DNA of 64,000 nt from Heyndrickxia sp050281185 (GTDB lineage: Bacteria; Bacillota; Bacilli; Bacillales; Bacillaceae_C). Of this stretch, positions 18,720 to 26,660 are shown one piece after another. Numbering within the stretch: the stretch's first letter is position 1; every line of letters starts with the position of its first letter. The stretch covers positions 62,001 to 126,000 of the forward strand of contig NZ_JBNNWS010000015.1 of NCBI RefSeq assembly GCF_050281185.1, given 5' to 3'. A program made the position numbers and the translations under genes. A model generated the notes under the pieces. The model was not told where the DNA came from, searched no databases, and worked only from the letters and a program-made list of their open reading frames with translations.

Positions 18720-19327
18720 TTGCAATTGTTGATTATGGAATGGGAAACATCGCAAGCATTTCCAATGCTTTTAAAAGCTTAGGTTATGACATTTGCATTT
18801 CAGATCGGATGGAGGATCTTGAAAAGGCTTCACATATTATCCTTCCTGGAGTAGGCTCTTTTCAAGCAGCTGCATCTGAAATAGAGCGAAGAGGATTGCG
18901 GGAAGTATTGCAGCATTTAGCAATAACTAAACCGATTTTAGGGATATGCTTAGGAATGCAATTATTATTTACTGAAGGTTTAGAGGGTGGAAGGTCAAAA
19001 GGATTGAATTTAATACCGGGTACAGTTGAAAAGATAAAAACGGAATCCATCTTACCTCATATCGGTTGGAATACGTTGAATTTCCGAAATTCCGAGTATG
19101 CTGATTACCAAAATAAGTATATGTATTTCGTTCATTCGTATGTTGCAAACACACCATCAGAATACATCATAGCAACGACAAATTATGGCGCAAACATTCC
19201 TTCCATAGTTCGAAATGGAAACGTCATTGGGATGCAATTTCATCCAGAAAAAAGTGGAGAAATGGGGAGGAAACTAATTCAGGCATTTCTACAAGCGGGG
19301 GAAAAAGCAAAGATGGGAGTAATGTAA
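18716..19327 (+). CDS. hisH: imidazole glycerol phosphate synthase, glutaminase subunit
   Basis: A 203-residue class I glutamine amidotransferase. The nucleophile cysteine is in GICLGMQLLF, and the His/Glu pair in MQFHPEKSG. It supplies ammonia to HisF in the IGP synthase complex. The gene sits one base before hisA, in the usual HisH-HisA-HisF order. Confidence 0.95.
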   Translation: MIAIVDYGMGNIASISNAFKSLGYDICISDRMEDLEKASHIILPGVGSFQAAASEIERRGLREVLQHLAITKPILGICLGMQLLFTEGLEGGRSKGLNLIPGTVEKIKTESILPHIGWNTLNFRNSEYADYQNKYMYFVHSYVANTPSEYIIATTNYGANIPSIVRNGNVIGMQFHPEKSGEMGRKLIQAFLQAGEKAKMGVM

Positions 19328-19328
19328 G

Positions 19329-20033
19329 ATGAAAGTAATTCCAGCAATCGATTTAATAAATGGAAGCTGCGTGAGGCTTTATCAAGGTGATTTTAGCAAA
19401 ACTACTGAAGTAGCAAGCAATCCTAAATCACAATTATTACGATTTATTGAAGATGGTGCTGAAATGATTCATATTGTTGATTTAGATGGTGCCCGTATCG
19501 GTTCACCGAAACAATTTGAATTAATTAACACATTAACATCTCTTTCTAAAGTGCCAATTGAGGTTGGTGGAGGGGTCCGTGATCTTGAAACGATTGAAAA
19601 ATATATTTCTATAGGCGTTTCTCGGATCGTTCTTGGAACATCTGCACTTGAAGATCAGATGTTTTTAAAAGATGCATTGACTCAATACAATAACCAGATT
19701 GTCATTGGAATTGACGCAAAAAATGGAAAAGTTGCTGCTCGTGGATGGGAAATGGTGTCTGAAGTTAACTATATTGATTTTGCTAAAAAAATGGAGCAAT
19801 TAGGTGTACAAACAATCATTTATACAGATATAACGAAAGATGGAACAATGAGTGGTCCTAATTTAGAGGAGCTTGAACAAATTTCTAAGGCAGTTAGCTG
19901 TACGATTGTTGCTTCTGGAGGAATTCGTAGTGTCGAAGATTTACATTCTTTGAGTGAAATTGGTATTTCAGAGGCCATAGTAGGAAAAGCCATTTATGAA
20001 GGTAAGGTTAAACTCCAGGGGGAAAGAATATGA
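19329..20033 (+). CDS. hisA: ProFAR isomerase
   Basis: A 234-residue beta/alpha-barrel isomerase, slightly shorter than the usual 240-245. The catalytic aspartates are in VIPAIDLINGSCVRLYQGD and IIYTDITKDGTMSGP; phosphate-binding GGGVRDLETI and GGIRSVEDL loops are present. It acts between HisI and HisF. Overlaps hisF by four bases. Confidence 0.94.
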   Translation: MKVIPAIDLINGSCVRLYQGDFSKTTEVASNPKSQLLRFIEDGAEMIHIVDLDGARIGSPKQFELINTLTSLSKVPIEVGGGVRDLETIEKYISIGVSRIVLGTSALEDQMFLKDALTQYNNQIVIGIDAKNGKVAARGWEMVSEVNYIDFAKKMEQLGVQTIIYTDITKDGTMSGPNLEELEQISKAVSCTIVASGGIRSVEDLHSLSEIGISEAIVGKAIYEGKVKLQGERI

Positions 20034-20788
20034 TTGCAAAAAGAATTATTCCCTGCCTTGATGTTAAAGACGGAGAAGTAGTAAAAGGAACGAATTTTGT
20101 ATCATTACGTAGTGTGGGAGATCCAGTAGAATTGGCTTCCTATTATTCGCAAAACGGTGCGGATGAACTAGTTTTTTTAGATATTTCGGCCACCACAGAT
20201 GAAAGAAATACTCTTATAGAGATGGTAAAGAGAACGGCAGAAAATGTATTTGTGCCATTTACCGTCGGCGGGGGTGTAAGATCAATTGATGATATCACCC
20301 GATTATTAAAAGCAGGAGCGGATAAAGTGTCAATAAACTCTGCTGCTGTTGCTAACCCTAATTTGATAAGAGAAGCCTCTTATCGATTTGGATCACAATG
20401 TATAGTTGTAGCAATTGATGCAAAACGGTTTCAAGATTCATGGCATGTCATGACCCATGGAGGTAGAAAAAATACAGATATTGATGCAATAGAATGGGCA
20501 AAAAAGGTAGAACAATTAGGTGCAGGGGAAATTTTATTAACGAGTGTTGATAAAGATGGAGTAAAAAGTGGCTTTGATATTCCTTTAACTGAAGCTATTG
20601 TAAACGCAGTAAGGATACCCGTTATTGCTTCAGGCGGATGCGGACATCCAAAGCATTTTCTGGAAGTATTTAAAAAAACAAATGTATCGGCAGGTTTGGC
20701 TGCATCCATCTTTCATGAAGAAGCTTATACAATTCGCGAGGTAAAGCAGTTGTGTGAAGTGAATGGAGTGAATATTAGAAATGCTTGA
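20030..20788 (+). CDS. hisF: imidazole glycerol phosphate synthase, cyclase subunit
   Basis: A 252-residue barrel enzyme paralogous to HisA. Catalytic aspartates lie in RIIPCLDVKDGEVVKG and LLTSVDKDGVKSGFD; phosphate loops GGGVRSIDD and ASGGCGHPKHF are present. With HisH it makes IGP and AICAR. The 3' end overlaps the start of hisI by eight bases. Confidence 0.95.
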   Translation: MIAKRIIPCLDVKDGEVVKGTNFVSLRSVGDPVELASYYSQNGADELVFLDISATTDERNTLIEMVKRTAENVFVPFTVGGGVRSIDDITRLLKAGADKVSINSAAVANPNLIREASYRFGSQCIVVAIDAKRFQDSWHVMTHGGRKNTDIDAIEWAKKVEQLGAGEILLTSVDKDGVKSGFDIPLTEAIVNAVRIPVIASGGCGHPKHFLEVFKKTNVSAGLAASIFHEEAYTIREVKQLCEVNGVNIRNA

Positions 20789-21440
20789 TTTTACTAAAGG
20801 GTTAATACCTTCAATTATAGTTGATAGTTATACAAACGAAATATTAATGTTGGCCTATATGAATCAAGAGGCATATAAAAAAACATTAGAAACAGGAGAA
20901 ACTTGGTTCTATTCACGTTCCAGGCAGTCACTGTGGAATAAAGGAAAAACATCAGGTAATAAGCAATTGGTAAAGTCCATATTTGTAGACTGTGATAAAG
21001 ATTCATTATTAATCTATGTAGACCCTTTAGGGCCAGCTTGTCATACGGGTCAAAAAACTTGTTTTTATCAAAAGATTAAAGAGTTTGATAAGGTACCTCC
21101 CAAACCAATAGCAAAGGAAACAATCTATGAGGAATTAATGACTGAAATTATAAATCGTAAAACAGTACCAGCTAAAAATTCCTATACAAATTATTTATTT
21201 GAAAAAGGAATCGATAAAATTGGAAAAAAGATTATTGAAGAAGCAGGAGAAGTTGTTATCGCTGCTAAAAATTGCAATTATCAGGAAGTGGTCAATGAAT
21301 GTTGCGATCTATTCTATCATTCTTTTGTTCTATTAGCAGAGCAAAATATTCCACTTAAAGAAATCGAAGCGGAGTTGAAACAACGTTTTTCAAAAAAAGG
21401 AAATAGTAAGGGTGACAGAAAAGAAATCGCTGAGTGGTAA
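20781..21440 (+). CDS. hisI: bifunctional phosphoribosyl-AMP cyclohydrolase / phosphoribosyl-ATP pyrophosphatase
   Basis: A 219-residue fusion. Residues 1-110 are the cyclohydrolase (TWFYSRSRQSLWNKGKTSG; zinc/magnesium ligands in DCDKDSLL and ACHTGQKTCFY). Residues 115-200 are the MazG-like pyrophosphohydrolase (IGKKIIEEAGEVVIAAKN). Together they carry out steps 2 and 3. Last gene of the operon. hisC and a histidinol phosphatase are absent, as in Bacillus, where hisC lies elsewhere. Confidence 0.95.
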   Translation: MLDFTKGLIPSIIVDSYTNEILMLAYMNQEAYKKTLETGETWFYSRSRQSLWNKGKTSGNKQLVKSIFVDCDKDSLLIYVDPLGPACHTGQKTCFYQKIKEFDKVPPKPIAKETIYEELMTEIINRKTVPAKNSYTNYLFEKGIDKIGKKIIEEAGEVVIAAKNCNYQEVVNECCDLFYHSFVLLAEQNIPLKEIEAELKQRFSKKGNSKGDRKEIAEW

Positions 21441-21472
21441 TACATTAGAAATGATATATAGAAGAATAGTTT

Positions 21473-21515
21473 AGACACTAAGTATGTATAATTGAACTTA
21501 GTGTCTTTGTCATCG
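21473..21515 (+). terminator. hairpin after the his operon
   Basis: 10-bp perfect stem AGACACTAAG / CTTAGTGTCT; the tail (TTGTCATCGTTT) is only modestly T-rich. Confidence 0.65.
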
Positions 21516-21573
21516 TTTAGGAAATTATAAAATATTCGCACTGTGGGATAACTTTATGAAGAGCGAGGTTTAC

Positions 21574-21724
21574 GTCTAGCTCCAGCGCCTATCGGCTAGC
21601 GGATTTCTCCGTCTCCTCCCTACGATAAGTCAACATCGGCTCGTGAACTACCTCACCATGTTTCCTTTATCTCAGTCGAAGACTACGAAATCCGTACGCC
21701 GATGAGCAAGGCGCTTGCGCTTTT
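21574..21724. repeat. dispersed ~150-bp palindromic element, copy 2
   Basis: Same family and orientation as 14420-14565. The two share the first ~48 bases almost exactly, and a ~45-base block around CTCAGTCGAAGACTACGAAA near the other end; the centre differs. Located just downstream of the his terminator. Confidence 0.85.
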
Positions 21725-21867
21725 GTTCTTTATCGGTGTTTTTGCAAAATTATTGCCTTATGAATAAAGACTACTATTTAAAATAGAAAGAATGCGGGCA
21801 TTTTTTCGTGACTAAATCGTTCAATCTTTAGTTGGAAATGCAACTTTGTTAACGAAAAGAGCTCTAT

Positions 21868-22632
21868 TTATTGTTTATTAGGTTGAGCCAAGTCTTGCAA
21901 AAATAAGGTTGCCGATAAATATTTTCTAGCATACATTTGAAAATAGGCGGTATACACTGATAAGGTTGCAATAACAATCGTATTTCTGATTGCTTCACGT
22001 TGATGGTTTGCCAGATGAGCATATTCATCTACCATTTGTTTTGCAGTTGTTTCAATCATGTTCTCAATGTCACTAACAGTTTTTTTAGTCGTATCATAAT
22101 CCTTATGATTAATTTGATCAAACAAGGTGGAATAACATGCATATAAGTGAACAGGATTAATTAAATCATCATTTTCATTTTCCGGGTCATTCACAACTAG
22201 TTTTAGTAACTTTCGTATTGAATCAAAATCTAAAGCCGTTTTTAAATCTTCAACAAGGAAAAGTAAGGCTGTTTGTTCTAATGAATACTTTTTTCCTTTT
22301 TGCGGTGAGGAAATCATATCTTTAATATCCCTTTTCACCCAATTTTGAACGGCTGTTATTGAAAAATTAGTATTTTCTATTTGATTACCTAGTGCAACAA
22401 TTTCATTTAAAGAAAAAGATACATCCGCTTTTTCATATTTAATCACTTTTTCAAAAATAGGGGCTAGTATAGTGGTAATAAATTCAGTCATAGGTTTTTG
22501 TTCTTGAACGGTTATATTGTTCGAACGGACCCATGCATCTTGTAAAATGTTTATAGGCTTTTTATTATTCCATCCTTTAAGTGATAATAAGAGTTCAGCC
22601 ATTTCTTTTCTAGTTAATTGAAATGCGAGCAT
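21868..22632 (-). CDS. DUF1836 family protein, likely DNA-binding regulator
   Basis: About 254 residues. The segment FSITAVQNWVKRDIKD and the following QTALLFLVEDLKTALDFDSIRKLLK match the DUF1836 family, whose fold resembles MerR-type winged helices. The C-terminal half is helical. DNA binding is plausible but unproven. The ATG at 22632 is chosen over an upstream TTG; GGGG lies nine nt before it. It diverges from a secreted/membrane gene, and a palindrome (AAGTTC-N4-GAACTT) sits next to each promoter, which suggests a local repressor and its operators. Confidence 0.78.
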   Translation of the reverse strand: MLAFQLTRKEMAELLLSLKGWNNKKPINILQDAWVRSNNITVQEQKPMTEFITTILAPIFEKVIKYEKADVSFSLNEIVALGNQIENTNFSITAVQNWVKRDIKDMISSPQKGKKYSLEQTALLFLVEDLKTALDFDSIRKLLKLVVNDPENENDDLINPVHLYACYSTLFDQINHKDYDTTKKTVSDIENMIETTAKQMVDEYAHLANHQREAIRNTIVIATLSVYTAYFQMYARKYLSATLFLQDLAQPNKQ

Positions 22633-22653
22633 TTTTTCAACCCCATGTATCAA

Positions 22654-22669
22654 AAGTTCTTATGAACTT
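22654..22669. promoter_or_regulatory. palindromic operator near the DUF1836 gene start
   Basis: AAGTTC-TTAT-GAACTT, perfect 6-bp arms, just upstream of the DUF1836 coding region. A closely related palindrome occurs at 22804-22819. Confidence 0.6.
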
Positions 22670-22774
22670 ATATTATGATTAGCATAAAGAAATGTCAAAC
22701 CCATTATTATAGATAATTTCATTAGATTTATGGTCTAGGAAAATATTAATATAAAGAAGAGTTATAGAAAATAC

Positions 22775-22803
22775 TTGCTTTTTATTAGATAAGTTCATAT
22801 AAT
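22775..22803 (+). promoter_or_regulatory. sigma-A promoter of the 22873 operon
   Basis: TTGCTT, 17-bp spacer, TATAAT. An AAGTTC half-site lies inside the spacer (22791-22796). Confidence 0.7.
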
Positions 22804-22819
22804 AAGTTCATAGGAACCT
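22804..22819. promoter_or_regulatory. palindromic operator at the transcription start
   Basis: AAGTTC-ATAG-GAACCT, one arm mismatch, immediately after the TATAAT box; same motif as 22654-22669. Confidence 0.6.
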
Positions 22820-22872
22820 AAAATAATTTGAGAGAGTAAATTACTCTTGAAATTAAAAAAGGAGAATTACAA

Positions 22873-23307
22873 GTGCGAAAAAAATTATTAATGTTTTTAA
22901 CTGTATTTACACTTATTTTCACTGTTTCTAGTCTCGGTTTTGTTGATGATGCATCAGCAAAAGGTTTCCGATCAGGAAAGAGATCTTTTAATCCGACACA
23001 TTCGAATCAATTTTCACCAAACAAAAGTACGAATAATAACAAAATTAAACAAGATACACATACTAATTCTACCAATAAATCCTTTACGAAGAACAGCAGT
23101 AACAAAGGTGGATTTATGAAAGGCATGCTTCTTGGAGGTTTAGGTGGATTATTAATTGGAAACTTATTTGGTGGACTTGGTCTAGGCGCTTTTGGATCGA
23201 TTCTTGCTGGGTTCGTCAATGTTATCATTATAATCGGTGTGATTATGATTATTGCGCGGATCTTTAAATTCTTTAAACGCAATAATTCAGAAAGATACAA
23301 TTCATAA
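22873..23307 (+). CDS. secreted or membrane-anchored glycine-rich protein
   Basis: A 144-residue protein with a signal peptide (about residues 1-29, ending DASA-KG), an Asn/Ser/Thr/Lys-rich linker, then a glycine-rich hydrophobic stretch (GMLLGGLGGLLIGNLFGG) and a second membrane segment rich in Ile. The Gly-rich hairpin-like C-terminal part recalls the membrane part of Tim44-like bacterial proteins but without the lipid-binding domain. Function unknown. GTG start eight nt after GGAG. The next gene starts on the stop codon (TAATG). Confidence 0.7.
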   Translation: MRKKLLMFLTVFTLIFTVSSLGFVDDASAKGFRSGKRSFNPTHSNQFSPNKSTNNNKIKQDTHTNSTNKSFTKNSSNKGGFMKGMLLGGLGGLLIGNLFGGLGLGAFGSILAGFVNVIIIIGVIMIIARIFKFFKRNNSERYNS

Positions 23308-23597
23308 TGGAGAAGACAGCCATTTTTGAACAAGATATAGTTAATGCCGTTTGTATTTATGTTGCCGATAAATACTATGTACAGCCAGAAGAAGTATCGG
23401 TAGAATTAATTTTTGATGATGAAAGCGGCTTTTCAGCTGAGATAGAGATTAATGATCGTTTACAAAAGTTAACAGAGTTAAATTTAATCGAGGCACTCCG
23501 TCATTGGCTTGATTCCGAACATGGATTAGACCCTATGGCAGTAGGTTTAGAATTGGAATTAGATGAACAAGAAGGAATCATTGCATATGTCAGTTAA
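23307..23597 (+). CDS. yxcD: YxcD family (DUF2653) protein
   Basis: A 96-residue acidic protein reading MEKTAIFEQDIVNAVCIYVA and continuing through a DxESGFSAEI segment, which matches the DUF2653/YxcD family of Bacillus. No known activity. Its start codon shares one base with the stop of the preceding gene, so the two are coupled and probably work together at the membrane or envelope. Both lie under the promoter with AAGTTC operators. Confidence 0.75.
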   Translation: MEKTAIFEQDIVNAVCIYVADKYYVQPEEVSVELIFDDESGFSAEIEINDRLQKLTELNLIEALRHWLDSEHGLDPMAVGLELELDEQEGIIAYVS

Positions 23598-23602
23598 TAG
23601 CA

Positions 23603-23634
23603 AAATCTAGAGGGAAAATCCTCTAGATTTTTTT
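23603..23634 (+). terminator. terminator after the yxcD-like gene
   Basis: 11-bp stem AAATCTAGAGG / CCTCTAGATTT followed by TTTTG. Confidence 0.92.
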
Positions 23635-23699
23635 GTGGTTTAAGAATATTCTTTTAATATAGTTGATAAATTATTATTTTCGAGTAAGGGGGGCAGGGG

Positions 23700-24668
23700 A
23701 TGCGGTCAATTTTTATAGGTATATGTGCATCACTCTTTTTTGCGGTTACTTTTGTCCTAAACCGCTCCATGGAATTATCGGGTGGGAACTGGCTTTGGAG
23801 TGCGTCATTGCGATATTATTTTATGATTCCATTTTTATTGGCAATTGTTATTTGGAGGAAAAATTTAAAGGCACTGTTTATAGAGATGAAAAAACATCCG
23901 TATCAATGGATGATTTGGAGTTTTATTGGATTTGGTTTGTTTTATGCACCATTATGTTTTTCTTCTGCCTATGGACCGGGGTGGCTTATTGCAGGGACTT
24001 GGCAAATTACCATTATATCAGGCTCTTTACTTGTCCCTTTATTTAATGAGGTCGTTCAAACTTCAGATGGACCGATTAAAATAAGAGGGAAAATTCCTGT
24101 AAAGGGTTTATCCATGTCGTTAATTATTATACTTGGTGTGTTTTGTATGCAATTAGATCAAGGGCAGCAAATCTCGTTAAAAGATGCCTTGCTTGTAGTT
24201 ATACCTGTTATTATTGCTTCATTTGCTTATCCTCTTGGTAATCGAAAGATGATGCAAATTTGTGAAGGAAGATTAGATGCCTTCCAGAGGGTACTTGGGA
24301 TGACGATTGCAAGTTTACCTTTTTGGATTATTTTGTCTTGTTATGCTCTTGTGACCGATGGTTTTCCAAGTATTAATCAAACAACTCAATCCTTAATTGT
24401 TGCTTTATCTTCAGGTGTCATAGCGACGGTATTGTTTTTCAAAGCTACCGACTTAGTGAAAGATAATATATCACAACTTGCTGCAGTTGAAGCGACTCAA
24501 TCAATGGAATTATTATTTGCCTTAATAGGTGAAATTGTATTTTTACACACTGCAATACCATCCATACTTTCATTATTTGGTATTTTTCTAGTTATTATTG
24601 GAATGATCTTACATAGTTATGTATCTCGTTCTAAGGATGTAGTGATAAATAAAAAAGTAAACGTTTAG
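23700..24668 (+). CDS. DMT-superfamily transporter (EmrE-type multidrug efflux family)
   Basis: A 322-residue integral membrane protein with ten predicted segments in the drug/metabolite transporter pattern of two five-helix repeats. The N-terminus FIGICASLFFAVTFVLNRSM and the late segment VEATQSMELLFALIGEIVF are typical of the multidrug-resistance efflux transporter branch. Substrate not predictable. A G-rich ribosome site precedes the ATG. Stands alone. Confidence 0.82.
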   Translation: MRSIFIGICASLFFAVTFVLNRSMELSGGNWLWSASLRYYFMIPFLLAIVIWRKNLKALFIEMKKHPYQWMIWSFIGFGLFYAPLCFSSAYGPGWLIAGTWQITIISGSLLVPLFNEVVQTSDGPIKIRGKIPVKGLSMSLIIILGVFCMQLDQGQQISLKDALLVVIPVIIASFAYPLGNRKMMQICEGRLDAFQRVLGMTIASLPFWIILSCYALVTDGFPSINQTTQSLIVALSSGVIATVLFFKATDLVKDNISQLAAVEATQSMELLFALIGEIVFLHTAIPSILSLFGIFLVIIGMILHSYVSRSKDVVINKKVNV

Positions 24669-24718
24669 CGAGAATTGAATAAGATGTGTTCCTAAAATTA
24701 TTCTTTAAAAATATGTAT

Positions 24719-24747
24719 GAATTTTATTATTTAAACCAACTTATATG
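24719..24747 (+). promoter_or_regulatory. possible sigma-G-like promoter of csgA
   Basis: TGAATT, 16 bp, CTTATAT. This weakly resembles the forespore sigma-G pattern (TGAATA...CATACTA). Suggested mainly because csgA is sigma-G dependent in B. subtilis. Confidence 0.3.
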
Positions 24748-24782
24748 AAAGAGGTATACATTTAGAAATAGAGGTGATTATT

Positions 24783-25031
24783 TTGGACACATCATTAGCA
24801 TACTTAAGAGAATCTTTATCCAATCATTTAAATCGCTCGACTGGTCAAGAAGTATATAAAAAGTTACAGACAAACCATTATAAAAATGAAGAGGAATTCG
24901 TTCGTGACTTAGCTGAAGAAGAGGTTGCATTTTTAAATAAAATATTGAGAGATGAAATACGCTACGCTGAAGAGGAACAGGATCAGAAACGTGTCATGGA
25001 ACTAAATGAAGTATATGAATTGCTAATATAA
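24783..25031 (+). CDS. csgA: sporulation-specific SASP-like protein CsgA
   Basis: An 82-residue protein beginning MDTSLAYLRESLSNHLN and ending RVMELNEVYELLI. Length and sequence match B. subtilis CsgA, a sigma-G-dependent spore protein. Charged and helical, without a signal peptide. TTG at 24783 is eight nt after GAGG and gives exactly the known length. It is followed by a ybxH-like gene, the same neighbour as in B. subtilis, which strengthens both calls. Confidence 0.85.
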   Translation: MDTSLAYLRESLSNHLNRSTGQEVYKKLQTNHYKNEEEFVRDLAEEEVAFLNKILRDEIRYAEEEQDQKRVMELNEVYELLI

Positions 25032-25115
25032 TGTGGTACTTTTCGCTTCAAAAACACCAAAGTTTAAGAAAAGATCCTATTTAATTCTACGCTAAATACA
25101 AGGAGTTGTTTCAAT

Positions 25116-25316
25116 TTGGGTGCAATAGAAAGATATGGCTATGTGTTCGAACCTGAATTTAGTGTGATTAACCGTGATGGAGCAATTCACGTTTATAAGG
25201 ATGGACAATTTGTAGAAGAAATCAAGTTTGAATTTTTTGGTGAATTTCCAGAGCATAATCAAATTGAAGAATTAGTTAATCACTATTGTGCTCAAATGAA
25301 TAAAAATGGAAAATAG
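25116..25316 (+). CDS. ybxH: YbxH family (DUF5370) protein
   Basis: A 66-residue protein reading MGAIERYGYVFEPEFSVINR, matching the YbxH/DUF5370 family. It has no known activity. TTG start ten nt after AAGGAG. Position downstream of csgA suggests it is also made during sporulation, which is inference from synteny. Confidence 0.78.
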   Translation: MGAIERYGYVFEPEFSVINRDGAIHVYKDGQFVEEIKFEFFGEFPEHNQIEELVNHYCAQMNKNGK

Positions 25317-25368
25317 TTTTAGTTACTATAATTTGATTATGTAAACTTAGATTTTGTGGAATATTAAG

Positions 25369-25412
25369 TAGGGTAGACGATCAATAAAATTGTCTACCCT
25401 AATCATTTTATA
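25369..25412 (+). terminator. terminator after csgA-ybxH
   Basis: Stem AGGGTAGAC / GTCTACCCT with a short A/T tail. Confidence 0.7.
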
Positions 25413-25485
25413 AGAAACTTTTTTTTGCTAAAATAGTGTTTAGATTATGCTATAACTTTTAAAGTTTTTCATGAAGTGTAAAATA

Positions 25486-25595
25486 ATGAAAATAGGTGTA
25501 ATTGGGATAGGGGATATTGCAAAAAAAAGCAAATCTTCCTGTGTCACATGAGATTTGTGAAAAATTAGTTCATGATTTTAAGAGAGTGAATTAAA
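25486..25595 (+). pseudogene. relic of a Gfo/Idh/MocA-type oxidoreductase with internal deletion
   Basis: The first codons read MKIGVIGIGDIAKK, the nucleotide-binding start of Gfo/Idh/MocA oxidoreductases. After one frameshift in an A-run the reading continues ANLPV, and then jumps to SHEICEKLVHDFKRVN-stop, which looks like the C-terminal helix of the YceM branch. Roughly 900 bp of gene would be missing between. Only 110 bp remain. The homology is my reading of short segments. Confidence 0.6.
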
Positions 25596-25703
25596 TATTT
25601 TAATATCTATTATATAAAAGTAAAAAGACATAGATATAAAAACTGTCAAATAAATATTAGTAATTGAATTTTAAGTTTCATTGAATTGAAGGAGTAATGG
25701 AGC

Positions 25704-26330
25704 ATGGAGAATATATTTGAAAAATACGCAAATCGAACACCATCTATTATTGACGAAGAAAAATTCAAAAAATATGCAGTTTTTCTTCCACTAATAAAAA
25801 AAGAAGAAGACTATCATATTCTTTTTGAAATTCGTGCTTATCATATGAGAAGACAGCCTGGAGAAATATGCTTTCCAGGTGGGAAAATTGATAAATCAGA
25901 TATAGATCCTAAATATACTGCCTATCGAGAAACGTTTGAAGAACTTGGTATTCAACAAAATGATATCACTCATATTTTTCCATTGGATTATATGATGAAT
26001 TCTTTTGGGACGATGATTTATCCATTTGCTGGAATCATTAAGAATGAGGAAAGGATTTTGCCAAATCCAGCAGAGGTTGCTAAAGTATTTACCGTTCCAC
26101 TTTCGTTTTTTAAAAACACAGAACCAGAATGCTATAAAATTAATTTTAAGGTAGAACCTGAAAAGAATTTTCCTTTTCACTCGATTACCGGTGGAGAAAA
26201 TTATAATTGGCAAATCCGTCACATGGATGAATATTTCTATTACTATAAGGATTATACAATATGGGGATTGACTGCCTATATATTAAAAAACTTTATTGAA
26301 ATAATAAAAAAAGAGAATCTTAAAATGTAA
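25704..26330 (+). CDS. Nudix hydrolase, CoA pyrophosphatase type
   Basis: A 208-residue Nudix protein. The motif preceding the box, RRQPGEICFPGG, is the UPF0035 signature of CoA/NADH pyrophosphatases (YeaB/NudL type). The Nudix helix reads AYRETFEELGI with the metal-binding glutamates, and an acidic D replaces the first E of the box, as is common in this subgroup. Likely hydrolyses CoA or its esters. GGAGTAATGGAGC precedes the ATG. Single-gene unit. Confidence 0.85.
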   Translation: MENIFEKYANRTPSIIDEEKFKKYAVFLPLIKKEEDYHILFEIRAYHMRRQPGEICFPGGKIDKSDIDPKYTAYRETFEELGIQQNDITHIFPLDYMMNSFGTMIYPFAGIIKNEERILPNPAEVAKVFTVPLSFFKNTEPECYKINFKVEPEKNFPFHSITGGENYNWQIRHMDEYFYYYKDYTIWGLTAYILKNFIEIIKKENLKM

Positions 26331-26390
26331 ATTGTCTTTGATAATAAAAGATTAATAGCTGAAAAAATCAGCAGTAATATAATAAAATAC

Positions 26391-26420
26391 TTGCAAATAA
26401 GAATGATTACGTATTATTAT
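26391..26420 (+). promoter_or_regulatory. candidate znu promoter with embedded Zur-like box
   Basis: TTGCAA, 18 bp, TATTAT. The spacer contains AAGAATGATTACGTA, which resembles the Zur operator TCGTAATNATTACGA. Confidence 0.55.
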
Positions 26421-26476
26421 TATTATTAAGAAGGACAAAAATAAATAGTAATAATTTTTTTGTTCTTTTGTTAGAT

Positions 26477-26496
26477 AAATCGTAATGATTTTGTTT
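26477..26496 (+). promoter_or_regulatory. Zur-like box 2
   Basis: AAATCGTAATGATTTTGTTT; the left half matches the Bacillus Zur consensus exactly, the right half is degenerate. Confidence 0.6.
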
Positions 26497-26603
26497 TAAT
26501 TTATTCAGTTTAATTATTATGATTATAGTTTGTGTACGTTTTAATTTGAAATTAAATTCATGTTCTATTAATAGTGTAGTAGAATAATATTTTTATTTTT
26601 TCT

Positions 26604-26623
26604 AAATCGTAATAATATCGATT
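26604..26623 (+). promoter_or_regulatory. Zur-like box 3, closest to znuA
   Basis: AAATCGTAATAATATCGATT; matches TCGTAATNATTACGA except for two swapped bases. It lies 38 bp before the znuA start. Confidence 0.65.
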
Positions 26624-26660
26624 CATCTATCGATATAAATAGTAGAAATGGGGAAAAAAG

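Noticed and set aside
23663..24046. 127-codon forward frame overlapping the DMT transporter gene
   Set aside because: It overlaps the transporter in another frame, has biased low-complexity composition and no ribosome site; the transporter has clear family motifs.
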